Source: Larimichthys crocea
Taxonomy: Eukaryota > Chordata > Actinopteri > Sciaenidae
Assembly (NCBI RefSeq): GCF_000972845.2
Contig: NC_040016.1
Span: 24,484,304 to 24,548,303 of the forward strand
DNA length: 64,000 nucleotides
Direction: 5' to 3'
The notes beneath the pieces were generated by a model. The model did no database searches. It was not told the origin of the DNA and saw nothing but the letters and a program-made list of their open reading frames with translations. Shown piece by piece: positions 13,020 through 26,292 of the stretch (its first letter is position 1; every line of letters starts with the position of its first letter). A program made the position numbers and the translations under genes.

Positions 13020-15380
13020 TTAAGAAGAGAAAGACCTTTAAAAATGTTAACAAAAGAAGGCTGTTTAGGGGCATTTCCTCAAAAGTAATTTTCAACATTG
13101 TTTCACAGTGATGTGGCTGCTGAATGGGTGTAAAAAATCTGCTCTGCAATATCTTGTCCAGATTTCCTCTGTAATGCAACTGTATCCTTTTTACATTTTT
13201 GTTTAATGTAGGTGCTACTTGTTTTCTCCTTGAAGTCCCTCATAAAGTTTTGATATTATTCTATGCCCTTTATGATTCCACAGTTGACGTTGTGGGTACT
13301 AATAACTTTTAACATCTCTGGAGTAGAACTCTTAAAGTGATGACACACTTGAAGACATCTAAAAAGTCACTATCGTTCAAGCCCTGAACTGTGACTGCTG
13401 TGCAAAGTTTGTGTATTTTTGGTGGAAGATCTTCCTGTATTGTTACATTGCAGGTCTATATGGTCTCCACTCCTCCACAGTTAAGAATTAAACAAGCTAA
13501 CATTAGTGTACTGAAAAAATCTAAAATGGTTCAACACATTACTTCTTAGTTTGTTTGGTGTCCTGAGTATCTATTCTGCAGGGAGGGGACACCTTTTTTC
13601 TACAAAGTTAAGAAAGAACAATAGTTAACCTTAACCTGTTCTGCATTTACACACTTAGGTCCATACAACGTTTTTTTGACACCACTACTGTACCCTCAGG
13701 CTGGCCCCATTTAAATAAATAAGAGGGTTGCGTTTTTTGAGCCCAAGTCAGTATGATTGCATCCTTATGTGCAGCAGTATGTTTTATGTTAGGCAGACTT
13801 ACAGTACATGTACATATTATCTGACATATGAAGGCATTAGCAAATTGCTTAGTTATTAGGAGCGTGTAAAAACCCTGTTCCAAACAGCCAACTACAAAAA
13901 GAAGGAAAGTTCCAGCAGCCTATAAGCATAGAACACAATGAGTTGAAGAGAAATGGGTGCAGACCAACATGCCCAATAAATGAAAAACTGCTTCTTGTGT
14001 GCGTTTTGTGTAAGTGAATTTATTGAGTGAGCTGTTTTTGACACAACCACTGGAGTCCCACTGAGTCCCAGCAGCTGGTAATTACCAAGTTAAAAGTGCC
14101 AGGCCATGAATAATACAGTGAGGTTGCTGCACAATTAAATCAGGCAGCAATCAGTCAATGTTACCAAATAACTACTTGTCAGTTCACACCTGGATCAGTG
14201 CAATGAATAATATAACATCATGTCACCCCCACTATACCACCCCTGAACCCAAATCAAAATAGACTACATTAAAACATTGTAACAACAAAGACAGTTAAGA
14301 GATTTATTTTCAGTGGCTGAGAGGTGAAAGTGATCTTCACAGTTTCCACTTTTTCTTGTTATGATGAGTGACAGTTTAATTTGTTTTGACATATTTTCGT
14401 AGATATACACACGCAGACAAAGTGAGTCATGGATCTTCTAACAATGCAGATACTGTTTTTAATGTTCAGTAACCATTGCTTTAACTCGTTGTGTCCACAG
14501 AGAGATAGCTTCTCTGTCACGTTTGCATACATGTACAGGCAAACACACATGTACACATTTCCAAATGAATACCTCCCATGCAGCAACAGTGCCTTAACAC
14601 AGGGGCTCTGGGGTATATAGGGGAAAAAAAGTCCCAAAACTTAACAGGAACTTATGTTACACACAACTCAACTCATCTCAAGTCCTTCTCATGTGCATAA
14701 AAAGCTTGGACCTCAGTTGATGGTTTACCCTGTATCCTTTCCCTGTTTTTCTAACTCTTCATACAACATTAAGCCAACAATGCAACTTAGCTTCCAGCCG
14801 TTTCTCAGGCAGTAGTCCAACCTTCAGACTTTAAAGGAATCAAGTACAACTCAACTCACTCACACTCATATCACTGATTGTTGAAAGTCAGCTGTTGGAA
14901 GCTGTGACAGAAATTAGGAAGGGTATTTTGATGATGAGGTATGCAGTGGTGTAGGTTTAGAGACGTCAGGCATCAGTGAGGATCTTCACAACAGTGACAG
15001 AAATCTCTAGATGTGTTTCGTGATCAGCTCACAAAAAGCCACATGCTCAATGGCCCCACATGCTTTTGACCATCACATCCAGGACCAGCAGTGTGTCCAC
15101 TGCCTCCCGGTTCCTCTCTTCTGGATCTATAAATGAATAGCAGCCATCAATCATTGTCGGGCCCTCCTTCCCAGCCCAGACGGACAGGGGTGACTAATGT
15201 CACTGCATGTTACTGTCCAGCCCTCCCGCCTCCACTCCCGCTCACTCACATCAAACAGACCTGACAGGCCACCAGCTACAGACCAAAGGGGCACCACAAT
15301 GTCACCTTTTTAGATTTTTGGGGGAGGGGGGACACAATCAGCTCCCAGCAAACCACTCTTTGTTTTGTTTGTTGATTGAG

Positions 15381-15787
15381 AGCTGGGGTACCTTTGTTGA
15401 GCTGTGAAGAGGACATTGGCTGAAAAATCTCTTTTCTTTTCTGGGTTAAGATAATAAAATAATAAACTATATAAAAGCTTGTGTGTACGTATAGATTACA
15501 TTACATTGCATTGCATTTAGCAGACGCTTTTATCCAAAGCGACTTACAGAGGAGGACATAAGCTGAGAAAGGTGTAAAGGACACAGAGTAGTTGTTAGTT
15601 TTTGTTAGTTTTATTAGGCAGGGAAGCATTCTGGAAACAGAAAGGTTTTTACAAGTTTTTTAAAGGTCGAAAGCTGGGGTACCTTTGTTGAGCTGTGAAG
15701 AGGACATTGGCTGAAAAATCTCTTTTCTTTTCTGGGTTAAGATAATAAAATAATAAACTATATAAAAGCTTGTGTGTACGTATAGAT
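15381..15787. repeat. Identical 116-bp direct repeats around a short element
   Basis: Bases 15381-15496 and 15672-15787 match at every position I compared, beginning AGCTGGGGTACC and ending GTACGTATAGAT. The 175 bases between them are a separate interspersed repeat. A perfect 116-bp flank is far longer than any transposon target-site duplication, so it reflects a recent local duplication or an assembly error. Confidence 0.85.
15497..15671. mobile_element. Short teleost interspersed repeat
   Basis: Contains TTAGCAGACGCTTTTATCC followed by AAAGCGACTTACAG, a phrase seen over and over in fish intergenic and intronic DNA. I cannot assign a family. It has no coding capacity. Confidence 0.6.
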
Positions 15788-16593
15788 CAGGTCAGGTGTT
15801 GCAATGTTCTACTAAGGACATTATTGCCATCTTATTCACATACTCTTAGAGACACTCTAGGGTTTCAGTTATAATAGCTATATCTTAGTACTAGTAATCT
15901 AGTAAAACTTGAGATGGTGCAACAATATCAAAGCATATTAGCATAAGATTTGTTGACATGTAAATCCCAAACTCAAGAAAGTGGAAACTGAGCAGGTGCA
16001 ATCCTCCCTTTTGTACTCTAGAAAGGCCTGGTGGAGTTCAGGTATTCAAGGATTTACAGCCCCCAGAAAAATCTAGTCATTCCCCAGTCACTCACACTGA
16101 TGTAAGTAAAGCATACCATCAAGAAAGTAAGTGAACATTTGTTGTGGAGTTTTATTTTAGGTCGCCTTTTTTGCAGACTGTCAAGTTTAGTCCAGTCTAC
16201 CACATCCTCAGCTCATTGTAAGATGTTCAGCAGCGATTAATTAGGGGCCATGGAGCTGGGGCTACCGACACTGCAGTGAAGTGGTATTAAAATGGGGGAG
16301 TAGGGTGACTGTGTGATGGTATTATGCGTTACACAGTTCTGGATCTTTGCAGGGGTAAGGTGTGTGGCTTAGCATATAACTGGCCTATTAGCAGCCAATG
16401 CAATATTTTGTTATGAGGCACAGACATCTTTGAAGATGTTTTTGATGACTGGTGTTTTTTAGAGGAAGTCACTGTTCTAAGAGACTGTGAAGCCAATGTT
16501 CTCTTCAGTTTAAGATTTGTTTACAGTCTTAATCCACACATTTGAGAAACAAATTCTGTGGATTGCAATGGCTTCCTTTCTTTTTGTCCTCCA

Positions 16594-16601
16594 TTCTTCT
16601 T

Positions 16602-16632
<31 letters not shown>

Positions 16633-16640
16633 TTATTATT
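16594..16640. repeat. (TTC)n microsatellite running into (TTA)n
   Basis: About 12 TTC units followed by a few TTA units in the cadps intron. Confidence 0.9.
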
Positions 16641-18250
16641 TAGTATTCAACTAAAAGTTGGATCATTTTATTCCAACATTTAAAATTGGCTGTTGCATTG
16701 GCCTATAATGTGAAAGTGGAAGAACTGACTTTGCTATGATCTGAAATGTGAAATGCCATGTACCCTGGGTATTGTTTAAAACTATAGATTTTTACAAAAT
16801 AAAGTAACAACATTACTGTGCAACTGAGTGTCCCATTTCAAATGAGGAAGCTGTTTAAAGACCTGGAGCAGCTGAACTAAAATTAAAAAAACAATGAATA
16901 TCTGAATAGTATTAGTAGAGTAGAAGTGTGGGTAGTCTTCGCGCGAGCCCAGTGCTAAAATGAAGACTGCATTTGTGGCAAATAATAGCCATGTGAGATG
17001 TCTTACTTCCTCTGTGCTAAAGAGCAGCTATTCTAAGTCTGACTACCATTTAATGTGTCATCTAGGTCTATATGTTTTACCTGACTGTAAGCAACACCGA
17101 CGCTTGCAATCAGAAACACTCTCCACCTCAGCTCCAGGTTATCATCCTTGGGCTGGCAAGGACAGGATGCAGCAGGGTTTCCATCCCATTGGACGATGTG
17201 GTGAAAGAACCAACAAGCAGACGCAGGCTAGCTACCTGTGTCAACACACTGGCCAGCTAACAAGCAGCACAAAGTACACTTGCTGATAAGCAGCTGGCAG
17301 TAAAACCCCACAGTGAGACCTATGCCTGGTCTTAGTGTAGTGTGTTTTCTGTGTGTGTTGCACACCCAGTAATCAGTGTTAGTAAATCACAAGTAGAAGA
17401 ATACTTCATGCTTATTGGCTGTCTGACACTGTTTACTACCTACTGTAGGTAATTTGCTACCTAATGATAAGACATTTAATTAATGCCATGATGCACTCCT
17501 CCTTCACAAATTATTGCTGATTGATTCATGAGTGCACCTGTGCCACTGGCAGCAGTGGAATCCTGTGGGTGTACTGCTGTCAGTGTTTGTAATCCTCCTT
17601 CCAGGTGCTCACAAACTCTGACTTGGTCTTGCACCGGGACGTGTACTGCTATGTTTCTGCAGTATTCAGCAAGTTCAATACAAAATATATGTAGTTACAC
17701 AGAAAGACTTGAACCTAATAATATGCTTAGATTTTTGCATAGATGTAAATGTATATGAATATGCATGAACACAACATGCACATGACCTTCAACCACCCGA
17801 TCAGCAGTCACTTCCTGAAAGCCGCCTGGAAAACTCTCCATCTTAACTTTACCCTGCCTGTTGAGTCAAAACTGGTAACCCTCATGAAGGGGCCATCATG
17901 AAGTCAATGCTGTACTTATCTTATTAACTGATTGGCACATTTTTTCAAATGTGATCACTTGTCCAAATCATGACATGTGATATTAAAGTGCTGTAGAATA
18001 AGAACTGAATTTTACCCATTGTAAATTGACTCTGCTTTGAATGAAACTTAAATTTGCAGTTAACTTTAACTCTTGTTATAAAAGTTTGTGCAGCATTGCT
18101 TTATTGCTGGCACTTCAGATAATGTGTTTTAATTACATTTTTGAGAAATGTTATTTATGCTGCTTTACCACAGTCTGACATTTGCCTTCTGTTTCTTTCT
18201 TTGTCTCTGTCTGTCTCCTCATTGGTGGATGGGCACATGGTTATGTACAG

Positions 18251-18387
18251 ATGCTGATCGAGCCCAGAAGCATGGCATGGATGAGTTTATTTCAGCCAAC
18301 CCCTGTAACTTTGACCATGGCTCACTGTTTGAGCTGGTACAACGCCTTACTCTGGACCACAGACTTAACGACTCCTACTCATGCCTG
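18251..18387 (+). CDS. cadps: cadps exon: [11 protein letters not shown] segment
   Basis: Codes [20 protein letters not shown] followed by a segment ending in LNDSYSCL, the region just C-terminal of the PH domain at the start of the CAPS-specific domain. It enters with two bases completing a codon begun upstream (Tyr when joined to the 9995 exon, Asp when the microexon is used) and leaves in phase 0 (CTG|GTAAGG). The next exon starts GWFSPGQ, as in vertebrate CAPS1. Confidence 0.95.
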
Positions 18388-18967
18388 GTAAGGAAAGGCT
18401 TCATATCAATGTAACTGTGAGTGAGGAATGAAAAAAGAGTGCTTAAAAGACAAGTTCAAACCCTGCCTGCACCACACACTTGACCAGTCACTGCATCAAA
18501 CGTGGATTGTTGGGTGTTTTGTTGGACGCCGCCTGCATCAGAAAAGTGTTGGCGGGGGATTTCTGCAGCCGTTCAATGATTTGACATTCATTTCACACTC
18601 TGAGCCTGCAGAGATAGAGGATGCACTAAGGGTGCTTGTTGGGTCTTTATAAATAATATAAAGTGTACGGTCTAGATCTGCTTTATATAGAAAGTGTCAT
18701 GACATAACTTCTGTTATGATTGATATAAATTAAATTTCACACCTATAGTTGGGCTCCCTATATATGTTATGCCTTTTCAACTGGTCTCGTGTCCAGTTGT
18801 TCAGTCCTCTACAGTGTTTGATGGAAAGCTTTCCCACCAACCCAAACAAACCGCATCAGGTAAACATACTGAGGTTCATATCAACCAAACAGGTTAGGTG
18901 TAAAAGCACCCCAAGGTGTTTGGCTGCCTCTAGATGTCACACAGCAGTGTTTGTATGTTCCCCGCAG
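18388..18967 (+). other. cadps intron, 0.6 kb
   Basis: Bounded by GTAAGG and CCGCAG. It contains no recognised element. Confidence 0.8.
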
Positions 18968-19155
18968 GGCTGGTTCAGTCCTGGTCAAGTGTTTGTCTTA
19001 GATGAGTACTGCGCTCGCTATGGTGTTCGAGGCTGTCATCGGCATTTATGTTACCTGAGCGACCTGCTGGAGAGGGCGGAGAACGGAGCCATGATCGACC
19101 CCACCCTGCTGCACTACAGCTTTGCATTCTGTGCCTCTCACGTCCATGGAAACAG
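18968..19155 (+). CDS. cadps: cadps exon: [14 protein letters not shown] segment
   Basis: Codes [20 protein letters not shown], then [10 protein letters not shown] and a segment ending [11 protein letters not shown] plus two bases (AG). This is among the most conserved parts of the CAPS domain, rich in Cys and His. The donor is GTACGA. In other vertebrates as I recall them the protein continues HGNR-PDGIGTV; no exon with that sequence appears in the window. The phase-2 end accepts the 171-nt cassette exon at 19465. Confidence 0.95.
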
Positions 19156-19464
19156 GTACGAATCAAATCACTGCACGCATGTCCTGTGTTTTTCACTTTC
19201 TCCACAGGTACAGTTTTAAAGGTACAGGTGATTTCCAAAAGAGCCAATCCACTCAGCAAATGTGACACCACACCCCCTTATAGTTCATACTTTATGCTTG
19301 GACTTGTTTCCTCTTGCATTTTTTGGGGGGTTTTCATGGCATGCTCACTTTTCTTTTTCTCACTTTCTTTTTTTCCTGTTTAACCTCTTTTCCTTGTTCA
19401 CTTTCAAAAAATTCCCTCCCTCCACTGTTCCCACAACCCTCCTCTTCCACACAACCACACCTAG

Positions 19465-19635
19465 TCAGCGTGTGTCTGAGTTGTTAAACTGGCCTGTATC
19501 TGAGGCCGAACTCGAACGAGCCCTGTTTCCCTCTGCCCCTGAGCTCCCCGCCCAAACTGCTAAGAGAGAGCTCAAAATCATTGAGTTCATGAGGAAAAAG
19601 GACCCCAGATCCCTCATTTTCTCAGGAACAAGAAG
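19465..19635 (+). CDS. cadps: Candidate 57-codon cassette exon of cadps
   Basis: A 171-nt open stretch after a pyrimidine-rich tract and CACACCTAG, ending AGAAG|GTAAGT. It enters in phase 2 and leaves in phase 2, so it fits between HGN(AG) and the expected next exon without changing frame. It would insert 57 residues including ELLNWPVSEAELERALFPSA and KIIEFMRKKDPRSLIFSG. The insert looks helical and charged. I recognise no family for it. It could be an alternative CAPS1 segment or, less likely, an exon of a nested gene. The frame is open through the whole exon and splice signals are good on both sides. Confidence 0.6.
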
Positions 19636-20989
19636 GTAAGTCATTTCATAGTCTGTACTGAATAGCCTAACTGAGGGGTGAATAGAAACATCTTTAAAAG
19701 GTTTTATCCATCATTCTTGTCGTTAACGTCGTTAAGTCATCATCATCAGACAGACTTTTGCAACAAATCATCTGATTATTAAAACCAGTAAGTGGAACCA
19801 ACTGAACTGTCTGAACAGTCCTGTACACACAACTACAGAACAAAACTACAGTACAGTTAGTACGGTGTGCAGGAGCTCTGCAGATCAAAAAGCCTTTAGG
19901 TCAAGTGTGTCCAAACTTTTCATGTCAGAAAAAAAAGGAAAAAAAAGTATATGGTCCTATATGGACCACAAGCCTTTTAATCTAACATACGGTCTTAATG
20001 AGTTCTGTCAGTCTAATGGACACTGACCAGGTGTATATTGATAGTAATGTTGAGTTTTCACAGTAGGATCTGTGTCTTGATATTGTCGGTGGGGCAAATG
20101 TAATTTTAATTTTAAGCCCACAGGCCATTGCTTTCTTTTGAAGTGCGCTTTCACTTTGTAAGAAGAGGTTTAGATATTATGGTAAAACAAGTTATTTCCA
20201 AGCTGGCATGAGGCTTGAAACACAGCTCTGATAAGTTAGCAGCTTGATCCTTGTGGAGATAGCTTGAATTTGTTTAGTGGGTGCAAATGGTTCCAATGGC
20301 CACCCGGCAGTAGAAATAAGTGAATAAAGAAAAAAAAATAGTCCTTGCTTATGTAGATCCATTTTTCAAGTACTTAACATTATTACTGATGCTTTTTCAT
20401 CAACACACATCATACATAAAACACATGCACACACCCACCGAAGGATAAGGGCATTTTAGTGGACTGACTGACCAAACGGACAGAAGTGCTGCTAAGAACC
20501 TCTATTAAGCACCTCTCCTGTGTGGCTACTGACAGCCCTGTCAGCCCCTGTGGCTAGACAGAAGCTAGTGTCTGCTTTATGGGAACTTTAGTCAACTTTA
20601 CTGACTTCCAGCCCGAGAACTTAGAGTTCTAGAGCAGCAAAAACAGGGGTATACATCACACTGCGATCTGTTCATTTTAGGACAGGTTCATCTTCACATG
20701 TGAAGCAATTTTAAGTTTTCAGAAATCAAATAGTGTAATTTCTTGGAGGTTTATTGTATGTGACACAGGAGTCATCTGGCCTTTATTCCAGTATGTACCC
20801 AGTTATCTAAGTTGCAGTATTTACCTCTTGTCTAATCTGCTCTGATGTCTGCAGACATCAAATCTGTCAACATCACAGTCAGCCGTCTGCAGATGAAGCC
20901 TAACAAAGATAGACGAGGGCCACTCTGGCGCTGAGGGCAAAGGTCGGGGAGGGCTATGTGTCAGTACCCCTCCCATCCCTCCAACTAAC

Positions 20990-21054
20990 CCCATCCATCC
21001 ATCCATCCATCCATCCATCCATCCATCCATCCATCCATCCATCCATCCATCCAT
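20990..21054. repeat. (ATCC)n microsatellite
   Basis: About 16 tandem ATCC units. Confidence 0.95.
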
Positions 21055-23502
21055 TCCTCTGTCCTGCTGAGAAACAGTGACTGAGGACTGAGGCCTTTTC
21101 TTGTCAGCATGGACAGATGGACAGCATTTGCTCCAAGAGAAACAGAAAAAAAATGAAGAGAGCAAAAATCCTGTAGAAGACAAATATGATGGGGAAAAGA
21201 GTTTGACAGAAATCTGTAGAGAAGATGTATGGAGGCTCATCACTCATTTTTGTGGACATACACAGGGATGGTTATTAAATAGTTGTTTCCTGCTGTAAGT
21301 GGACAGAGTTAAGCATAGCTCATTGTAAATATTGAAAATTATAATTATACATATATGTAAATTCACATCTAAAATGCTGAAATAATGAGCCCTACATATC
21401 TACACATCCACACATCAAACAAAGACCTGCTCTGCCAGTCCAGCCGCTCTGCCTGGAGGTCAAGGCATGACAGGTTGACAGGTTGTCATGTGTGATGGCC
21501 GAATGTCTCCACTGCCAACGCTGCTGCATGTGCCCCAGTGCACACACCTCATCCAGACCCCCTCCTCCATCCATCCACCCAAACAAACACACAAACACCC
21601 CACCCCCACCCCTGCCTCCTAATAGCTTGCTGGCCTGGAGGTGTTGGTGCACCAAGTTGGACTTAGTTGCCTGGCCGCCTGCTAAAGTGTCAGAATTTGA
21701 CTTCTGTCCAGTTAAATGTCTGCTCCATTTAAATCGGCTGTATGTTAGAAAATGGCATAAAAAATCAAATGAAAATGTTTTATGTATATTATAGAGAGAA
21801 AGAGATTCAGTTTGATGTTAAACCTCACATGTATATTGAAGCATATTTCAGCTCGTAGATCTGCAGATTATCACACAGTTTGATGTGATCTTAAAAATGT
21901 CTTATGAACGGTTTCGTAATTTTGTATTTTCAAACAGTCTTTACTAGAAGTGCTAATATTCAGTTATGGCTTACATTTTATACTTCTAGACTTATGATAT
22001 GATGTGTGGTTTGGATAAACAGAATAAACAAAATCCACAATAAACTAGCACTAATAACAAAATCAGCTCAAAGCCAAATATATTAGAATATTTTTAGAAA
22101 ATGACTTTTGACTTTATTTTTGCAAAGAGGAAACAGCTCACCGCTGCTGATTTACTGCAGAGGCCTGCAGCCCTGCTTTATGTTGTCGCCTCTGTCAAAT
22201 AAAGTGTTCTAAGAGGTTGAAATCTAAAAATATAGATTCTGAATGATTTACAGCAGCATCCAGTGTTTCCTATTTATTTTAATAATTATTAAATAACAAT
22301 TATATCATTATTTCCTTGATTGTCTAATTTATAAAATGTCAGTAAACCTTCAATAAAAAAGATATTCAGTTTAATTGGAAGTGAAGAGAGCTAGCAATTA
22401 TCACAGCTGAGAAAGTGGAACCAGATAATATTTGGCCTTTTTTTGCTTATAGAATTATTAAATAATTCATTATCAAAACTCTTGATTCTTTTTTTTCTGT
22501 TAGTTTTTTAATGGATCAATTAATCATTTCAGCTCCAAACTGAAATTCTAGTTTGCATTCTAGAAATGAATGTGTGCAAAAACCAAAAAAAAAAAGAATA
22601 CACTCTGAAAATGACAAACTAAGGATAGCTGTGTGTTACACATGATTGTAATTTCCAGTCAAAGCTGCTTTTTTAGATATTCTATTTTTTAGGGTTTCTG
22701 AAACAAACATGTCATATGGTCGTCTACCTCCAAGACTTGATGAGGTCGTCCGTCCGGTGCATATAAACAGAGATGTAAAGTGTTGCTGGCTTGCCGTCTG
22801 GCTGTCACTGATGGCTCATTTGCTTGTTGTCGTCGGAGCTGTGAGGTCATGAGGTCAAGCAAACATGAGGAAGCTGCCAAGAAACAATGTGCGGCTGGAA
22901 GAAAAAAAAAGAGGGAGAGCCCTGCAGGACTTAATTAGTGTGAATTTTTCCTCTTTAATTTTCTGTCACAATGTGAGATGTTTTTTTTTCTGTGAATATT
23001 GGTGCTGACAATTCCTCCCCAGTATCTGTGTCAGGTATATGCTAACATGTATTTCTAACAATCAGCAGCCACAAAACAAACAAACAGAAATAGTTTGTGT
23101 AAATTAATAATGTGTTAATAATGTGCTGATTGTCGTTCAGGATCATTCATATTATTTCAGTAATACAGCAAACACCAAAATGGGCACCTCATGTTTCCAT
23201 TTTCAGAACTCCTGCTGTAACTTTAATACAATGCAGTTGGAAAAAAATCAAATATGATAATGAACAAATCTCGCTTGTTAAACTGTTGCTAGTGATGTCA
23301 AAGATACCTGTAAACAGATTCCAGAAGTTGAGCTCCATGCAGTCCCCTCCTCTTCAGCTTCATGGATTCAGCAGCAGAGGCCTACAGGTGGCTGATGCAC
23401 TGACTGTGTCCGAGGACGTGTGAGCTGATCACTGATGCAAAATGAACTGCTACCCTCTAAATGTAACAAACACAGTGCTCGTGGAGCAGTGCAGGCCCCC
23501 AC

Positions 23503-23528
23503 CACACACACACACACACACACACACA
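23503..23528. repeat. (CA)n microsatellite
   Basis: About 13 CA units; a shorter CA run follows at 23718-23732. Confidence 0.9.
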
Positions 23529-24559
23529 GTTTCCCACTGTCTGCTGAAATGACATATCAAGTGGATGAGGGTGGGGGGCTTAGAGAGGGAGAGTGTCACG
23601 TCTCCTGCTTCTCATCCTGCTGTCATGGCCACCAGTCCAGCGCCTCTTCTGTCACATGCACTCTGCTCACACTCCACCCAGACCCAACCATGTCACAAAC
23701 GATAAACACATCAGATACACACACACACACACCTGCTTGTGAAGCTGTAATTGCTATGCAATGTATTGAAATAAGAATATTACACAATAATTTCCTGAAC
23801 ATCAGAACTTGCGTCGGGGCGTCTTTAAATTTCAGCTGAGTTGGCAAATAAAAGGTAAACTATGATTCTGATTCATGAAACTTGACACGCTTGTCATTCA
23901 AGTGCGTGTGTGTCTGTGCATGCCTGCATGCATGTAACCGTGTCAATTGACTCTTGAAGTCACTTGAGTGAGTACAGGTCTTTTCTGTCACCTTGTCTCA
24001 TTATAAATAAGACAGTATAAATCAGTGGTCGGTTGTTTTTATGCCGGTCGTATCATTTTATTTCATCATATTTATCCCCCACACCTTGAAAGCCGGTCTT
24101 TGAAAATATTGTCTTACATAAAACTGGTCCATAGCACCAAAAAACTGCTGATATAAACACTCTGAAGGTGTTGAAATGTTCAATCCAGAGAAATGCAAAA
24201 ACTAAGCAGTCAGGACTACCATAAAGTTGTGAAGTCACCGCCCTCAGCTTTGCCCCCAACAAGGCCAACCTGGATCCACCACCCAGGTAGGCTACAATCT
24301 GTTACTGCCGGTTGGTTTGGCCATAATTTACTCAGAAAACAGTCAGTCATTCAGAAGAGAGCTTTATTAATATCAATGAGACAAAATGAAACACAAAACG
24401 TCCTGTTCTTCTCAAAGTAAGATGCTTTTAATTCTTAAAAGAAACAAACACATCTTTTTGTGAACATGAAACTTTAAATGAACACTGGAAAACTTCTGGA
24501 ACGCAATCAGAAAACTCAGAAAATATTTCACACCACCAGATTCATCCAGGTCTCCTGCT

Positions 24560-26260
24560 TTGTCTCTGTGCTAGCTGCTTGCCTCTGAATCGGTGCAACA
24601 TGCTGTTGCTGGCTATAGGAGATGCGTCGTATTCAGATGTAGAAGGCAGCGCCTCAGCATCTCATTGCCATGGCTCTGGACCCGGGCGAGGACGCATAGT
24701 CTCGTCCCTGAAGCGTTTGGACGGTGGTGGCTGTCCCAGCCCTGCTCCCTGTGGCGTTTCCCAGGAGGGAGCGGTGAGGCGACAAGGCGAGGGTGGCCAG
24801 AGATGACGAAGAGTGGCCTCTGCTGGCCTCAGGGCTTCTAGCACAGGTACGGCACGGCTGCCCATGAAAGAAAGACTTGTTCTGGCAGACACACTTTGGG
24901 TAGAGTTTTACAAAGTCTCGTCGATCTTCTTGGATGGACAGAAATCACGCCTCGCGACAGAGAGGAGTAAAAGGGAAGCCCGTGATGACCTGCTGGTGCT
25001 GCAGCTGTCTGAGGTGAATGCGCAGCTGTGTCTGGAGGGAATGACAGGAGTCTTGAGGGTGAAGCATCCTCTCTGGGACAGTTGCCTTTGCGGAGAAAAG
25101 GAGTCGGAAGTGGACATTGATCTGGGCCTCATAGGCTCTTTGGAAAAGCTTTCCAGGCATGTGCTTGGGGCTTTGGGAAAAGGCCACCAGGTGATCTACT
25201 GAGGCTGGTCATCAGTCGTGCTTTTACGGGACTCTGCCTGACTGGGGAGCTGTAGATGTCTGGTCCTCTTTAACAGCAGTGGGTTAGTGACTCAGACATG
25301 GAGCACCTATCAGTCTGCAGTGACCGTGTGGCAAGAGAAAGCCTTTCAGATCTCAGAGACTGGTCCATGGAAGCTTTTGCGGTGGGATAGAAAGCTCGTG
25401 AAGGCCTGACGGCATAAGTAGAGGGTTTTCTACTTTTGGACACATTGAAGGTCTCATTCAGGGAGATCTCTTTTGGTTTAGAGATGTCAGAGCAACCAGA
25501 GGGTCCATGACGAGGACAGGCTGGTGCTGCTCTCTTCTTACCCTCCCAGCAGACTGCCAACCTGCTGATTGTTTAGGGAGACGAAGAGGTAGCATCAGTC
25601 CCCATGAATGGGATGTTCATGGGGCTGTTGCTCTTGTGCTCCTCTTTTTTGTATGCTTTGTCTTCGTGGGGACAAAGGAAAGGTGCTGCCGCAGCCGTGA
25701 TGACCTGCTGGTGTCCCTGTCTGAGGTGAATGCAGCTGGTTGTCTGGAGGGAATGACAGGAGTCTTGAGGGTGAAGCATCCCTCTGGGCAGTTGGCCTTT
25801 GCGGAGAAAAGGAGTCACAAGTGGACATTGATCGGGGCGTATAGGCTCTCTGGAAAGCTTTCCACGGCAGTGCTTTGGGGCTTTGGGAAAAGGCACCAGG
25901 TGATCTACTGAAGCTGGTCATCAGTCGTGCTTTTCGGGACCTGCCTGACTGGGGAGCTGTAGATGTCTGTCTGCGGTGACCATGGCGGCAAGAGAAAGCC
26001 TTTCAGATCTCAGAGACTGGTCCATGGAAGCTTGGCGGTGGGATAGAAAGCTGTGAAGGAGTGACGGCATAAGTAGAGGGTTGTTCTACCATTTTGGACA
26101 CATTTTGTATGGCTTGTCTTCGCGGGACAATGAACATGTTGTGACGTAGCTTCTGTTCGGCTGCTGTCGCAATCTGCGGTATCTCTTAAGCACCAAGTTA
26201 CCGGCGTTGGAGACGTGCTGCGATGCTGGGCCCTCTCAATTAGACTGATCGTGCTGGGTA
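24560..26260 (-). pseudogene. 3' coding region of the HJURP-like gene, frame-broken and duplicated
   Basis: Read on the minus strand, several overlapping frames give protein-like, Ser/Arg/Pro-rich text, for example MSTSDSFSPQRQLSQRGCFT near 25132 and a matching SFSPQR segment in the second copy near 25820. Others read SKPKEISLNETFNVSKSRKP near 25480 and SLSRSP before the SFSPQR part. No single frame stays open, and the reading must jump by one base many times. The arrangement fits the large Ser-rich 3' exon expected for HJURP-type proteins, but this is inference. Frame breaks may be mutations or assembly errors. Confidence 0.35.
24950..26115. repeat. Tandem duplication, about 0.7 kb offset
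   Basis: The segment from about 24975 to 25450 recurs from about 25695 to 26105. Shared words include GATGACCTGCTGGTG, GGAATGACAGGAGTCTTGAG, AGTCGTGCTTTT and CAGAGACTGGTCCATGGAAG. The copies differ mainly by one- and two-base indels. Confidence 0.85.
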
Positions 26261-26292
26261 GAGGTTATTAATGAGCTGCCGTATTCTCAGAA

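Larger units (their letters stand above)
9996..18250 (+). other. Large cadps intron (8.3 kb), split by a microexon
   Basis: Spliced out between the PH-linker exon and the exon at 18251. It holds the 12-nt microexon (10517-10528), a 1.7 kb interspersed element (11281-13019), a pair of identical 116-bp direct repeats around a short element (15381-15787) and a CTT microsatellite. The stretches 13.02-15.38 kb and 16.65-18.25 kb show nothing recognisable. Confidence 0.75.
19636..24550. other. No gene seen; repeats only
   Basis: About 4.9 kb after the last cadps exon with no further cadps exon recognised, although a dozen or more should follow. Contents are an (ATCC)n and a (CA)n microsatellite and AT-rich DNA. 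Either a long intron begins here or the scaffold changes locus somewhere in this stretch. Confidence 0.55.

Noticed and set aside
18428..18560. Similarity to 30930-31030 (words such as TTCAAACCCTGCC) considered as a tRNA-derived SINE
   Set aside because: Only a B-box-like word is shared; no A box, tail or flanking duplication could be shown.
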